Of a DNA stretch of 42,586 bases, positions 1-10,185 are shown piece by piece (positions within the stretch are counted from its first letter, which is position 1; each line of letters begins with the position of its first letter). A program made the position numbers and the translations under genes. The stretch comes from Lingula anatina (lineage: Eukaryota; Brachiopoda; Lingulata; Lingulida; Lingulidae). The stretch spans positions 136,512 to 179,097 of the forward strand of contig NW_019775539.1 of assembly GCF_001039355.2 (NCBI RefSeq). Reading direction: 5' to 3'. The notes beneath the pieces were generated by a model. The model was not told where the DNA came from. It ran no database searches and saw only the letters and a list, made by a program, of their open reading frames with translations.

Positions 1-181
1 AGGGGTGACAGGTGGGGAGAGTCCATTCCATTAGAAGGGGTGACAGGTGGGGCGAGTCCATTGCATTAGAAGGGGTGACAGGTGGGTTGAGTCCATTCCA
101 TAAGAGGGGTGACAGGTGGGGCGAGTCCATTCCATTAGAGGGGTGACAGGTGGGGCGAGTCCATTGCAATAGAAGGGGTGA
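1..181. repeat. 35-bp tandem repeat (minisatellite)
   Basis: Five near-identical units begin at 1, 36, 71, 105 and 139, with the start of a sixth at 174. Each begins AGGGGTGACAGGTGGG and ends near CCATTAGA. Unit length is 35 bp, twice 34 by loss of one base. The array runs off the left edge, so its full size is unknown. It contains no gene. Confidence 0.95.
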
Positions 182-189
182 ACAACTTG

Positions 190-797
190 CCCAGCAGGCA
201 TAGTTGCGTTGGATCAACGTTGAAAACAGGTTGATATGTTGAATTGCCGTTGATCTACCTAAATTCAACGTCAAATAAACGTTGAGCCAGCCACGTCGAA
301 AAACCATCATAATGTGACGTTGACTCAACGTTGTATTTTGGTCAATGACCTGGCTATCTATAACAGGTTACCAAGAACTGTTAACTCCATCATATTTACA
401 GCAACTTATTCATCCTAGTATTAGCTGACCTTGCAAGCAATTCAGTTTATTGGAATGTATTTCTGAATAACAAGTTAAGAAAATTCATTAGTTAACTAAA
501 GACACAAAACGACTGTCACTTTTACTTTAAAACCATTTTGTAATTATTTTGATAAATTTAGTTACAGTATTGATAAACAAAGTATCATGTTTTCAATAAT
601 TAATATTCTTAATTACAATCCATAACTGCAAGGTTGTGTCATTGACCAAAATACAACGTTGAGTCAACGTCACATTATGACGGTGTTTCGACGTGGCTGG
701 ATCAACGTTGATTTGACGTTGAATTTAGGTAGATCAACGGCAATTCAACGTATCAACCTGTTTTCAACGTTGATCCAACGCAACTATGCCTGCTGGG
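190..797. mobile_element. 608-bp foldback MITE with ~160-bp terminal inverted repeats
   Basis: The left end CCCAGCAGGCATAGTTGCG (190 on) is the reverse complement of the right end (to 797). The match continues inward for about 160 bp, to about 350 on the left and 640 on the right. The arms are built from repeated CAACGTTG-type palindromic words. The loop is AT-rich and has no ORF. No clear target-site duplication is visible next to the ends. The structure fits a non-autonomous DNA transposon; I cannot assign the superfamily. Confidence 0.9.
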
Positions 798-1137
798 TGG
801 CCTGCTGACTAAAATGAAATTTCTGCATCAAGCCAACGTTCGCCATTCATGGAATCAGAAGTTAGATTTTTAACGCGAACAAAGACGCGAGACGTCAATG
901 ATGTAGGAATCATATCATTTTGAATTTCTCATAGTCCTATATATAACAACTTGTACCAGATTTTCAACGAGTCTTTCATGTGGTCAGGCCCTTGATAAAA
1001 CGTCAAGGTTCAAACGAATGGGTACATGTAACAAGGACCGAATACAGTTTAGTGGGTTCTAGTATGACTCCTGAAAAACACGCTTTGTCTCTTTATTTAT
1101 TTTGTCACCTGAGTTATTTACCAATCAGACTCTTAAC
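798..1137. other. Intergenic, nothing recognised
   Basis: Unique-looking sequence between two repeats. The short reading frame that begins near 980 runs on into the next repeat and resembles no family I know. Confidence 0.5.
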
Positions 1138-1433
1138 AGGGTGGATCCAAGATTATTTGAAGAGGAGGGAGGGGAGGGGGAGTCCGGAACGACAGACCTC
1201 GGATGCGAAGCCGACCATCGACCCCTTGCAGGGTGTGGGGTTTGGGGCCTGCTCAAGGACCCCGAAAATTTTTTGGTTTGCTGGAGAGCAAACAGTGCCC
1301 AGGTTTAGAACTATGATTTAGCTATCAAAATTCTAATTTCAGGAGGGGAATATTGGTGTGATATATTTTTCAGAAAACGAAGGGGGGGGGGGGGTCAGGA
1401 GCCCACTGACACCCCCTCTAAATCCGCCACTGT
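1138..1433 (+). mobile_element. MITE-like repeat, GGATCCA-end family (copy 1)
   Basis: The left end ACAGGGTGGATCCAAGATT and the right end CTAAATCCGCCACTGTA form imperfect terminal inverted repeats of the CAGTGGCGGATCCA type. The interior is G-rich, with runs of G. It shares blocks such as GGATCCA-GATTATTTGAAG, AGAACTATGATTTAGCTA and TGGTGTGAT with copies at about 26313-26430 and 26822-27060. Non-coding. Confidence 0.7.
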
Positions 1434-1439
1434 AGGGGG

Positions 1440-1535
1440 TAATTAATTATCGTTTAGCAGCTTCAGTATGTGTGCCAGTCATTTAAGCCGCTTAAGCTGA
1501 AAGCAATTTAGCGAGAAACCTCTCGGAGATCGGTA
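1440..1535. mobile_element. Partial MITE, GATCGATCTA-end family
   Basis: The segment GTGCCAG-CATTTAAG-CGCTTAAGCTGAA-GCAATTTAGCGAGAA-CCTCTCGGAGATCGG aligns with the right arm of the element at 3662-3868 (GTGCCAGACATTTAAACTGCTTAAACTGAATGCAAT...GGAGTTAG). Only one arm is recognisable here, directly after the preceding repeat. Confidence 0.55.
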
Positions 1536-2244
1536 TGGAAACCCGGCCAGTCTCAGTCTCATTGCCGCGATTCTGTCCTTCTCTTTTACCGACCCGTTGT
1601 AGCATACGTGGGATATACATAAACATTAAACAAACCTTTACAGCCAATATGTCTGCCTTTTAACAATAAATGAAGTGTATTAAATGTCATCTGCCCGGTC
1701 TGACGCGTCCTTGGTCTGAGCAGGGAGTTATATCGGATATAATTCCCTGGTCTGAGCAAAGTTTCCACACTATCATAAAAGGGTCACCCGATTAGTCTTT
1801 TCCCTCGGATAGTAGCTTTGAAAGAAAAGGATTTTTGCGCCTTTTTCACTAAGGCGAAGAGCGAAGAGACATCAAGCTCTACCGATGTTCCCGAGGGCCG
1901 TTGGGAGTGGACATCCTCACTCCAAAAGTCGGCCAAAAGTGTTCATCCTAAATTCAAAAGAATTCTGAAAGAAGACTGGTATAAGACATTAAGTGGCAAT
2001 AGACCCACCGTAAAACCATGCCTCACTGTGAATCCAAAAAGACACCTTTTTTAGGCTTCCAAAACCTATTTGCAGCATGAAGATCTATTTAGTTAACGTA
2101 ACTTGAACAAATCGTTTTTCTGCAAATGGGGCTCATCTTGGTTCTAGAGTTAGCATCGGCGTGTATTAAATATCCTCCTCACCGAAGGACAATATTGATT
2201 ATTTGCTGTTTTCATGCTGCGTAAAATTTTCTTACGAGATCGAA
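1536..2244 (+). other. Upstream region of the receptor gene
   Basis: This interval holds a short palindrome (1722-1748) and an open frame at 1818-2054 (78 codons, rich in K, S and T, ending PKRHLF). The frame resembles no family I know; it could be chance or the last exon of an upstream gene. The receptor promoter and 5' UTR should lie in the right part, but no clear TATA box is visible. Confidence 0.4.
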
Positions 2245-5200
2245 ATGGATGGCTTTGCATATTCATTAGTAATATATTTATTTGTCATGATAATATTCTG
2301 TCAAGATGTTGTGAGCGGAGCACGGTCTAGTTTGTGTAAGTTAAATTCTCTCTCTCTCTCTCTGCGTCTAGACTCAAGGTGCGACAAAATTTTTACAGTC
2401 AGTAATTTTAAAGGGTGTTTTTTTCCTAAAAAAGTGTATCTTTTTACCCTTTTGACAAACGACAGAGAACCAAGAACAAATTTTAGTTTAAATTCTTTTC
2501 TTTCCATTTGGTCGGCGTTACTAGTACAGTAGGTATATCAGAAAAAAAATATGTGCCATATTAACACAAATTATATCTTCTCAAAGATTCTGTCCAGAAC
2601 ATTATACTTTTGAAATTATATCTAAAATTAAAAGAGCCTTAAAAACATACTTCGCCTTTATCAATTTTCATGGGTGCCTCTATATTCTTAAGGTTCATTG
2701 GCCCAAAGGTCCATTGGTGCGAAAAATCGAATGCACACACCTGTGATGGACTTAACTTTATTACCAATACACTATACACTTTGTTAGGATTATTGAACCT
2801 TTGGGCCATTTAACTTTCAGACTACTGTTACGGCCCCAATGGAACCTCTATAATGATCTACCAACCCTACATAATAATCTGAGAACAATGGTCTTATCAT
2901 GGAACATTCCACTGATGCCACTCTTGGGTACCAAATGCTAACTGGGTGTATCTTTTTTTTTTTTTAAATAAAAAGGAGGAGCGCAAATCATATAACTATA
3001 GTCTGCTGTCTTCTGTACTTCAGATCAGATGCCTAGGAGCCAGTACTGCAGCAGTAGGAGCTACAACATGTACAGAGAGATAGATGGCGCTCAGATAACC
3101 AGCGCCAGAAACCCTCTGTACCAAACATCCTCTTGTGATATGACTTTCAAGGCAGATGACAGTGGATTTGCAGTGGACTTCAAATATTTCAATAGTTCAG
3201 ACTGCAAAAGTACTCTCACTCTTTTCACAGCGTATAGTAGATATAGCAACAGGTTGCAGAAGGTAAAAACCTTACAGGCCTATACTTCTCCTGCGTGCAC
3301 GGTCATGTGTGCTGTAAGGGCTCATTCCCAATAAAACTATCATTCCATGTAGATTGATCAAATTTCTGAGGGGACTCCTGCTGATTGCAATCAGATTAAC
3401 AGATAAACATCCCTCCTCTTGGCATTGAGTAGAATACAGAAAAGTTAGTGATTATTTGTCATTGAGTATGCAGGCCCATAGCCAAGGGGGGGTTTGGGGG
3501 GTTTGAAAGAACCACCCTTTTTGCTGGGAAAAGGTCTTGGTAAAATTTGATCTATGTACTTGAGGATTTTGTGGTTAAAGGTCAACTTTTTCAGAAAACG
3601 AACCTCCCGCTCTGAAATTACTGGCTACGGGCCTGGTATGTTGGAAATGAGAGCGGGATAGGTCTATCTCAGTGGGGATTCTTGCTAAGGCGTAGTCATT
3701 GTATTCAGTTTAATTGTCTGGCATGCCCCTTTACAAGGCAACATGGACAACATCATGGACCACAAAGTTTTCATGACCTAGGTACTTTAAGTTACGGGCA
3801 GGCGTGCCAGACATTTAAACTGCTTAAACTGAATGCAATTCCGCAAGCATCCCCGAGGAGTTAGATCAATCCAGCTAGTATGAAAGGTTTATGGGAATTC
3901 TGATTTCACTTTATGCTGTTAACCCCAACATCTCAATATATTTCTACTTGTTGCACAATCATATGAATAATCACACTATTACTTTTTTTATATTTTTGGA
4001 CTGAGCTACATGTATGTTTCTAAAATATATATTTTTTGTTCATTTGCTTAGAGAATAATTCACTGAATTGCCATGATATTTATTTCTTTTTCAGTTAGAA
4101 TTAACTTGCAACTCTCGAAAGCCTGAGTACTTAAAATTCCAAATGCGGTATCTCACTCTGAGATATGTCAGCAGGGGTGGTACACAAGACATGCAGTTTA
4201 AAGTTGTACTGACCAGCTACAGAACTAGTGAGTAGCTCTGCATGATCTTTTCTCCCTCATTGTAATTGGTTCTCAAATTTCGTCTTTGTTTAATCACCAA
4301 TTTATTTATTTATTTATTTATTATTATTATTTTTTTTTTTTTTTTTGCATTTTGGTGAAAATGTGGATTTTATTGACAAATGGAAAATCAATGAGATTTG
4401 GAAATAGTTTTTTTCTTTCTCTCTTTCTTCATGCTTATTTTTGCATTTATTTTAAGTCTACTCAGTCTAGTTAATTTATGAAATATCTGCACAATTCGCT
4501 TACAATTCCAGGCTTTACATGTTCAGGTTTTCGGTGCTCAAATGGTCTGTGTATTGACCGTGACCTCAAATGCGATGGGGTGGAAAATTGCCCTGATGGC
4601 GGGGACGAAGTGGGAAACTGCGGGAGATATTATAGTGGTATGTTTCATGTGAACATAGAAGATTTATGATGGTACATTTAACAGAGGAGATGTGGTGGTA
4701 TGTTTAATGTGAACATGGAAGAATTACTTCTCAGTAATGCTGTGAATTCAGATTTTTAGAAATGTCTTTTAATGTTACAGTATAATTTTGTTACACTATA
4801 AATGTTTGTTTTTGTACCTTTTTGAATTTTTATGGAATTGTCCTGTTTTGAAAGGGGGATGAATAAAATGTTATAGTCTGTATGCATATACACAGATTGC
4901 CTCACTCAAATCTTCATAAAAATCAACCAAACGTGGTTCCAACATGTCTGAGTTAACACAGTCTACTATATTTTCCCAAATTAGTTCTATTTAGTCCTAG
5001 TCACAATATTTTATTGTAAGAATGAGATCGCTTCCTTTCATGTGTTCACTCTAGCAACCAGGACCGTGTCGTGGGGTGCATACCTTGGAGGGTTCATTTG
5101 TTTGGCTGTGATAATTGCCATCATAGTGGCTGTCATAGTGGTCAGAAGGCGTCGCATGGCAAGAAGAGGACACACACATGTCACTGTCAACACACCCTTA

Positions 5201-8167
5201 GGTATGTGATATGGTATCGCTCAGAATGCCAAAATATTATTTGAACTAAAATCTCCCCATCACTGTCAATACACCCTTGGGTAAGTTACTGGCTTGTCTT
5301 ACAGTGCAAAAAGAAAAATAAATAAATAATAAGAAAAGTAATAATTATTATCCCCCACCACCACCAATAGAACTTAAACTGGGGCTGTTCACATTAGTCT
5401 GAAATAATTGAACTTGAATGACATACAGTGTAGATACTGATAATTATAATCAAGCCAGTACAATATCTAAGAAAGGAGGCTCATATCAAGAGTATAAGCA
5501 AACAGCAGGTTTCAGTTTTCTCAGTGGATGAAAGATTTCAACTTTGGACCCACAATCAACAATACAATTGAACCACTCTGTTGATTCACTGTGTTCAACT
5601 GTTGGATGCATTCAGCAGTGTATCCACCCTTAAAATTAATTATTTAACCCGAGGTTAGCTAGTATGCCTCTTTTCACACATGCTCTGCCTGTTCTACGTA
5701 TATCTTGTCCAACCAACACACTTTTATGAATAAGAAACATTCAAGGAAGGGAAATTGACTAGAGGCAGGTTGGCAGATTTAAACCAACCTGAAGAACTTA
5801 AAAAAATTTAATATTTTAAAAATTTTTAATGTTTAAAAAAAAATGAACTTTCATGTCATGACTGTTTCTTTTAGTTCATACTTCAATTTGTCAATGTGTT
5901 TGTGGGTGTGTGGGACAGCTGGGCATGGGGCTCATTGTATACTTGACTATGTGTCTTGCAAATTCCTTTAATTGTATTTTGTTACTCATTTTTATCACTG
6001 AAGGACTTTTGTGGTTTGTTGTTTTACTATTGCTGGGCAATACTTGTGTATCAGCATGTACATGTACATCATTTAAGTGTGTTTATAGATATTGCTGTTT
6101 TTAAATTGTCTTTTGATGTTTTTGATAGGCCTATGTAATAAATACTAATCAGAATTAGAAATGTGTACTTAGTCTAGTATTTGAATGTTTTTCAACTTCC
6201 ACTGTTTGCTTTATTTGTCATTTCAGCAGCATGCTTGCCTATGACACATGTTTTTTTAGATCGACTCATGTCTTGTGAATAATATTCTACCCTGTCAATA
6301 TAAAATATTTAAAATTGACATTTGGTTGATTTGCCCATATTATTTTTAATCTATTGCTTGACTTGTATATAGGCAGCAATGCTCCAGAGACCATGGACCC
6401 TCTAATGGGTCCTCCTCACCTGTATGGGGGGCAACAACCACCAGGTAAACTTAGCAGAAAATGCTTAGCTCTGTGTTCTTGTTTTAAACAGAAAATGACA
6501 ATGAATGAATGATTTATGTCTTATAACAGAGCTTTATATAGTGTACACAGGCACTTTTGCTTTACTTAATAGTATGTGGCGTGTTTTGTGTGTGTTGTTA
6601 TCCCCTTTATATGCCCAATTCAGCTGATGGTACATAACCAGGAGGTGGTACTGCCTCTCTGATCCTCTAGTATTATTAAGCTGGTCTCCTCTCATTCATT
6701 TATCCATTGTCATTGATTTGTTAAAAACATTTGGCTGTTATCCATTTTACTCTCTGTTAATTGCCTGCACTCCAAGAAATCTGATAGATGAGAAAAGCAT
6801 GTATTGGATTGCCCTGATAACTGCACATAATATTCTGATATGCTGTTTGTTCAATGCAAATGTTCAATGCAATTTGCGAGTGTGCAAACATCAGACATGA
6901 TTTTTTTTTTTTTTTTTTTTTTGCTTTAAATCAGAAATCCACCTTTTCTTTCACATTAGCAGATTTCTGACTAAAGCAGTCCCCGGCCCCTTGGTTTTAA
7001 GCATAATTATAAGGCCAGTGAGCCATTTCCCCCTTCTTTTTTTATTGCAACCCCAAATCATGTCTGAAAGTGCTTGTTGGGTTTTTGACGTGATTCATGT
7101 TTGCATAGAAATGCCTGAAACCTTTAAGTTTCCCACAGGCTACAGCAAGATGTCTCTAAGCTTTTTAGTTGTAAGCTCATTCATGGTGGCAAGAATAGAA
7201 TCAGCACACTACTTTTTTGTAGAGCTTGAACAGTTGCCAGCACAGCAGTAGCCCACCTTATTTGACCTGATTGAATGGAGTGAAGCTTTAAATAGAAATA
7301 TGTTAGAAATATTTCCTAAAATGTATGGTTTTAGTGTGAGCTTTTCTTGTTTGACCAGATTCTTGTTTGCTATATGTTCCTCATTTAGCATGTCCAAGTT
7401 GTGGACTGCATGATGTTGACATTGGCTTGAAAACCATAATATGTGGATGTATATTGTTTGTTTATTCGTCTAATTAACATGTGTAATTTTCTTTTAGCAC
7501 CTGCCCCAGGGGTCTATGTGCCTCCGCCCCAGGGATATCCACAGCAACCCCCACCCCAAGGATATCCACAGCAACCCCCACCCCAGGGATATCCACAGCA
7601 ACCCCCACCCCCTGGATATCCACCTCCACAAGGGTATCCACCACCACAAGGATATCCATCCCAGGGATATCCACCCCAGCCACCAGCAGGTTGGTATAAT
7701 TTCAATTATTCCACAATCAGAAGTTGTACATGTACAATTAACTTTTACACCAAAATTTGCATCTTCTAGTACTTCAACTCAAGGTACGGTAGTGACTCGA
7801 TCTTTTCATTAGGGAAAAATTGTGAATTTTACAAAATCTTATGTGGTATTTTTTAAGTCATCAATTCTTGAACATTCCTAATGAATTATATGGAGCAACA
7901 AACTGAAAAGCAGGCTACTGTACCTTGTATTTTATACAGAAAAAGCAACACAATGCTACATGAAAAAGTATTTTTAATGATTTCAAAATTATGTAATCTG
8001 AAAGGTTGAGAAACTCTGAAAAGTACTTATCCATACTATCTTTCTGTCACAATTATTACTGGTGTTAATTTCTAATATCTTTTCAAGGAGGCTACCCTGC
8101 ACCATACCCACCTCCACCGGGACAAGTGGGATATAATGCTGGGACTGATCAGGTCAACATACAGTAG
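2245..8167 (+). CDS. CUB-like/LDLRa single-pass membrane protein with Pro-Gly-Tyr tail (8 exons)
   Basis: Exons: 2245-2335, 3024-3262, 4095-4227, 4512-4637, 5055-5201, 6373-6444, 7498-7689, 8088-8167. All join in frame through GT..AG introns to 359 residues. The first in-frame ATG is at 2245. Residues 1 to about 25 are a signal peptide (hydrophobic core [10 protein letters not shown]). Residues about 31-154 resemble a CUB domain (SSCDMTF, SDCKSTL, LELTC, YLTLRYV). Residues 155-196 are one LDL-receptor class A repeat with six cysteines and the acidic calcium-site pattern CPDGGDE. Residues about 204-226 are a TM helix followed by RRRRMARR. The remaining roughly 130 residues form a cytoplasmic tail of QGYPQQPPP-type repeats. 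Domain order resembles a reduced NETO-type receptor, but only one CUB-like domain is present. A role in ligand binding or as an adaptor at the plasma membrane is inference, and I do not recognise a named orthologue. Confidence 0.85.
3345..3660 (+). mobile_element. MITE of the GATCGATCTA-end family, interrupted by another MITE
   Basis: Lies in intron 2 of the receptor gene. The stretch 3345-3470 aligns with 12165-12282 (for example GATTGATC, TGCAATCAG, TTGAGTAGAATA). The alignment resumes at 3641 with TTGGAAATGAGAG, matching TTAGAAACAAGAAG after 12282. The gap between is the 165-bp element at 3471-3635 plus its duplicated target. The right arm of this copy is not recognisable. Confidence 0.65.
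3471..3635. mobile_element. 165-bp MITE with CAGGCCCRTAGCC ends and GTATG target duplication
   Basis: The left end CAGGCCCATAGCC and right end GGCTACGGGCCTG are inverted repeats. Both sides are flanked by GTATG (3466-3470 and 3636-3640). The related host element at 12165-12355 has a single GTATG at 12278-12282, which is the empty site. The interior is G-rich at the left and non-coding. Confidence 0.9.
3662..3868. mobile_element. MITE of the GATCGATCTA-end family
   Basis: The left arm (CAGTGGGGATTCTTGCTAAG...CATTGTATTCAGTTTAA-TGTCTGGCATGCC) is the imperfect inverted repeat of the right arm (GGCGTGCCAGACATTTAAACTGCTTAAACTGAATGCAAT...GAGGAGTTAGATCAATCCAGCTAG). Short AT-rich loop, no ORF. It lies in intron 2 of the receptor gene. 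Confidence 0.75.
4634..4726 (+). repeat. 60-bp tandem micro-duplication carrying the exon 4 donor site
   Basis: GTGGTATGTTTCATGTGAAC at 4635 recurs as GTGGTATGTTTAATGTGAAC at 4695. The first copy holds the 5' splice site used for exon 4 (intron starts at 4638); the second is a potential alternative donor at about 4698. Reading past 4637 meets TGA at 4667-4669. Confidence 0.85.
5181..5287 (+). repeat. Micro-duplication of the exon 5 end and its donor site
   Basis: TCACTGTCAACACACCCTTA-GGTATGTG (5181-5208, the end of exon 5 and its donor) recurs as TCACTGTCAATACACCCTTG-GGTAAGTT (5260-5287). The offset is 79 bp. The downstream copy carries a donor (GTAAGT at 5281) closer to consensus than the upstream one. 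Reading from exon 5 into the intron gives Gly-Met-stop (TGA at 5207-5209). Confidence 0.85.
5288..6372 (+). other. Receptor intron 5
   Basis: AT-rich intronic DNA. It includes several open frames of about 60 codons with low-complexity hydrophobic translations; none has splice sites in a sensible phase or resembles a family. No repeat was recognised apart from short A and T runs. Confidence 0.6.
6445..7497 (+). other. Receptor intron 6
   Basis: Contains a T tract at about 6901-6922 and otherwise unremarkable AT-rich sequence. Two open frames (about 6718-6900 and 6991-7251) have no family resemblance. Confidence 0.6.
7530..7610 (+). repeat. 27-bp coding minisatellite (QGYPQQPPP x3)
   Basis: Three exact-period units (7530-7556, 7557-7583, 7584-7610) inside exon 7 of the receptor gene. 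Each encodes QGYPQQPPP. They are followed by shorter GYPPPQ and GYPSQ units to 7689. The 27-bp period keeps the reading frame, so unit number can change without breaking the protein. Confidence 0.95.
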
Positions 8168-8247
8168 TGGGATATAATACTGGGACTGATCAGGTCAACA
8201 TACAGTAGTGGGATATAATACTGGGACTGATCAGGTCAACATACTGT
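8125..8247 (+). repeat. 41-bp tandem repeat (3 copies) spanning the receptor stop codon
   Basis: Units begin at 8125, 8166 and 8207, each AGTGGGATATAAT-CTGGGACTGATCAGGTCAACATAC. The first unit encodes the C-terminal residues [12 protein letters not shown] and its end forms the TAG stop (8165-8167). The second and third lie in the 3' UTR. Confidence 0.95.
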
Positions 8248-10110
8248 GCGGAACATAAAAGATCAGGTCTTATAAACAAATTAGCCACTTGCGAACTAAA
8301 GCCTCAGAGTTGCGAACATTAACACCATATGAATGACTCCAATCACGATTCCATGGCCCGCCGGATGTTCATGCTCACAAATCTGTAACAACAATTATGG
8401 TTATGAAGTCTGAAAGATGAAATAATCTCATTCAACATATTTTAGTTGTCATTCCCCTTGGACTGAACTGGAGGCTTTTACTGGCTTGTCCACCCCTTAA
8501 ACCCATCAAGCTATGATGATCCCTTGTTCCCGTCAACATCTGTTCTCAACAATGAAGGAATATATCACGTTAGAACTGCATGATGTTTACTGGGAAACAA
8601 CACCACTGTTAAGAAGAGTGAGCTACGTGTACATATATATTTTTTTCATCAAAATCAAATTAAAGCAAGCATAATATTTCAACCCTGGAACCTGTATTTG
8701 AAAGCCTTTGTTGCCTTATAACTTCTCATGTTATATGTCTCTATACTGCTATTTCTCTGTCTCCAGTTACAGGTAAACTGTAGAAAAGACTGTGTTTTCA
8801 AGTCTTAAGTAAGCTTACGGTGGCTTCATGTACCAAGGGTTTTAACTCCCTCAGGACATAAGAGCATCTCCACCTTCATCACGTTTTATAATAAAAAAAT
8901 CTGGTGCACTGAAGATGCCAATTTTTTTGCTCTGGTAATAAATTATGAACCATTGAATATACAACTCATCACCTGAAGCTGCCCTAGTCATGGATATTGA
9001 CACATTTCTCTGGCAACTTACTGAAATTGATGAAGTCATTAATGTTTGCAAGGTTTTATGATTTAGGAGAATAGCATTACAATGTGCTCTACTTAGTGAC
9101 GAACAGTGTTTTTTTTTAAATTTTTTAAAAGAGTATTTGTATGTTATATTTAATAGATATGTATGTTCTAGTCTTACTTCGTATATATCATTACTAGTAC
9201 ATGGTATCTATGAGCTTTGCAAGTTTGCCAAAATTGGTAAATGACAAAATTCTCAAATGTGTTTTTTGTCAGGTTTTATTATTATTATTAATATTTATAA
9301 CTGTGTAATTTGTTGTATTACCTTCCATTTAACTATACAAATATGTACATACCACAGTATGTGTCATTTTTTCATGACATATTTTTCTCTTTTGTTTTTG
9401 TGCCAAAAAAAAATTACTTCTGACATGTATGATCTGCTTTTTTCAAAAGATGCATTTTATAGGTTTGTGCAACAAAATCAGTTTTTTACATTCTCATGTC
9501 ACCAGAAACATGATCAAACGAGTCAAACACGTCATACAACTGATCAGAAGTATATAGAAATACTTTGATGCTTATAGTTGGATAATGTGTGAGTGTAGCA
9601 TTTTTTGATGTCAGGGCTACTGCTATTTCTGTATCATCTGTGATGTGTGTGATTTATTCTTTGATGTAGTGCTCTTATAAGTCGGGAGTATTGAATGATG
9701 ATTTGCAACATGGGACTTGCAAGTCCTTGGACATTTACCCTTTGAAATTTGAAATCATGATTTCACTATTATAATTCACCTAAAAGAGTGGTATACATGT
9801 AGGTGTTAAAGGACTTGTTCAGTTAGTGGTCAGTAGGTATTAAACCCTTGTCAGGTCATTTTGAGTGACAGTAATAGGAATGGAAAATGATCAACGGTTT
9901 ATTCATGGAAGTAACAGTGTCATATTCACTTTCCAATAAGGCCATGAAATCACAGAATATATATAATGCATACATTTAGGGTTGAAATGGCATTTGTTTA
10001 AATCTTTTTCACGTTTTTAAATAATTATGCATCATCTATGTTTTACTACTGTATGCAATGTATTTTTAAGTCTTCAGTCAAATAAATGTATTGACGGTTT
10101 TATGATGTCC
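8168..10110 (+). other. Receptor 3' UTR and convergent intergenic region
   Basis: No coding signal. AATAAA occurs at 8890-8895, 8937-8942 and 10081-10086; any of these could end the receptor mRNA. The KDM8 gene arrives from the other strand. Several open frames here are AT-rich chance frames. Confidence 0.6.
10081..10086 (+). terminator. Candidate polyadenylation signal AATAAA (receptor gene)
   Basis: A canonical hexamer, TCAAATAAATG, about 1.9 kb after the receptor stop. It is followed by T- and GT-rich sequence. Two nearer hexamers exist (8890 and 8937), so which one is used cannot be decided from sequence. Confidence 0.4.
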
Positions 10111-10179
10111 CGTGAAATTGTTTTCCTCTTTGCTATTTTATGTATCACTCTAATGAAACTCTTTCAATATATGTTTCCA

Positions 10180-10185
10180 TTTATT
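10180..10185 (-). terminator. Candidate polyadenylation signal for KDM8
   Basis: TTTATT on the plus strand is AATAAA on the minus strand, about 410 bp beyond the KDM8 stop. If used together with the + strand signal at 10081, the two convergent mRNAs would end within about 100 bp of each other or overlap. Confidence 0.35.

Noticed and set aside
980-1321. 113-codon open frame on the + strand
   Set aside because: Its right half runs through the GGATCCA-end repeat and the translation resembles no protein.
1818-2054. 78-codon frame (..CAFFTKAKSEE..PKRHLF)
   Set aside because: Composition is plausible for a coding exon, but there is no family resemblance and no support for a start; kept only as a remark on the upstream region.
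7474-7705. Glycine-rich frames opposite exon 7 on the minus strand
   Set aside because: They are the antisense of the Pro-rich minisatellite coding exon.
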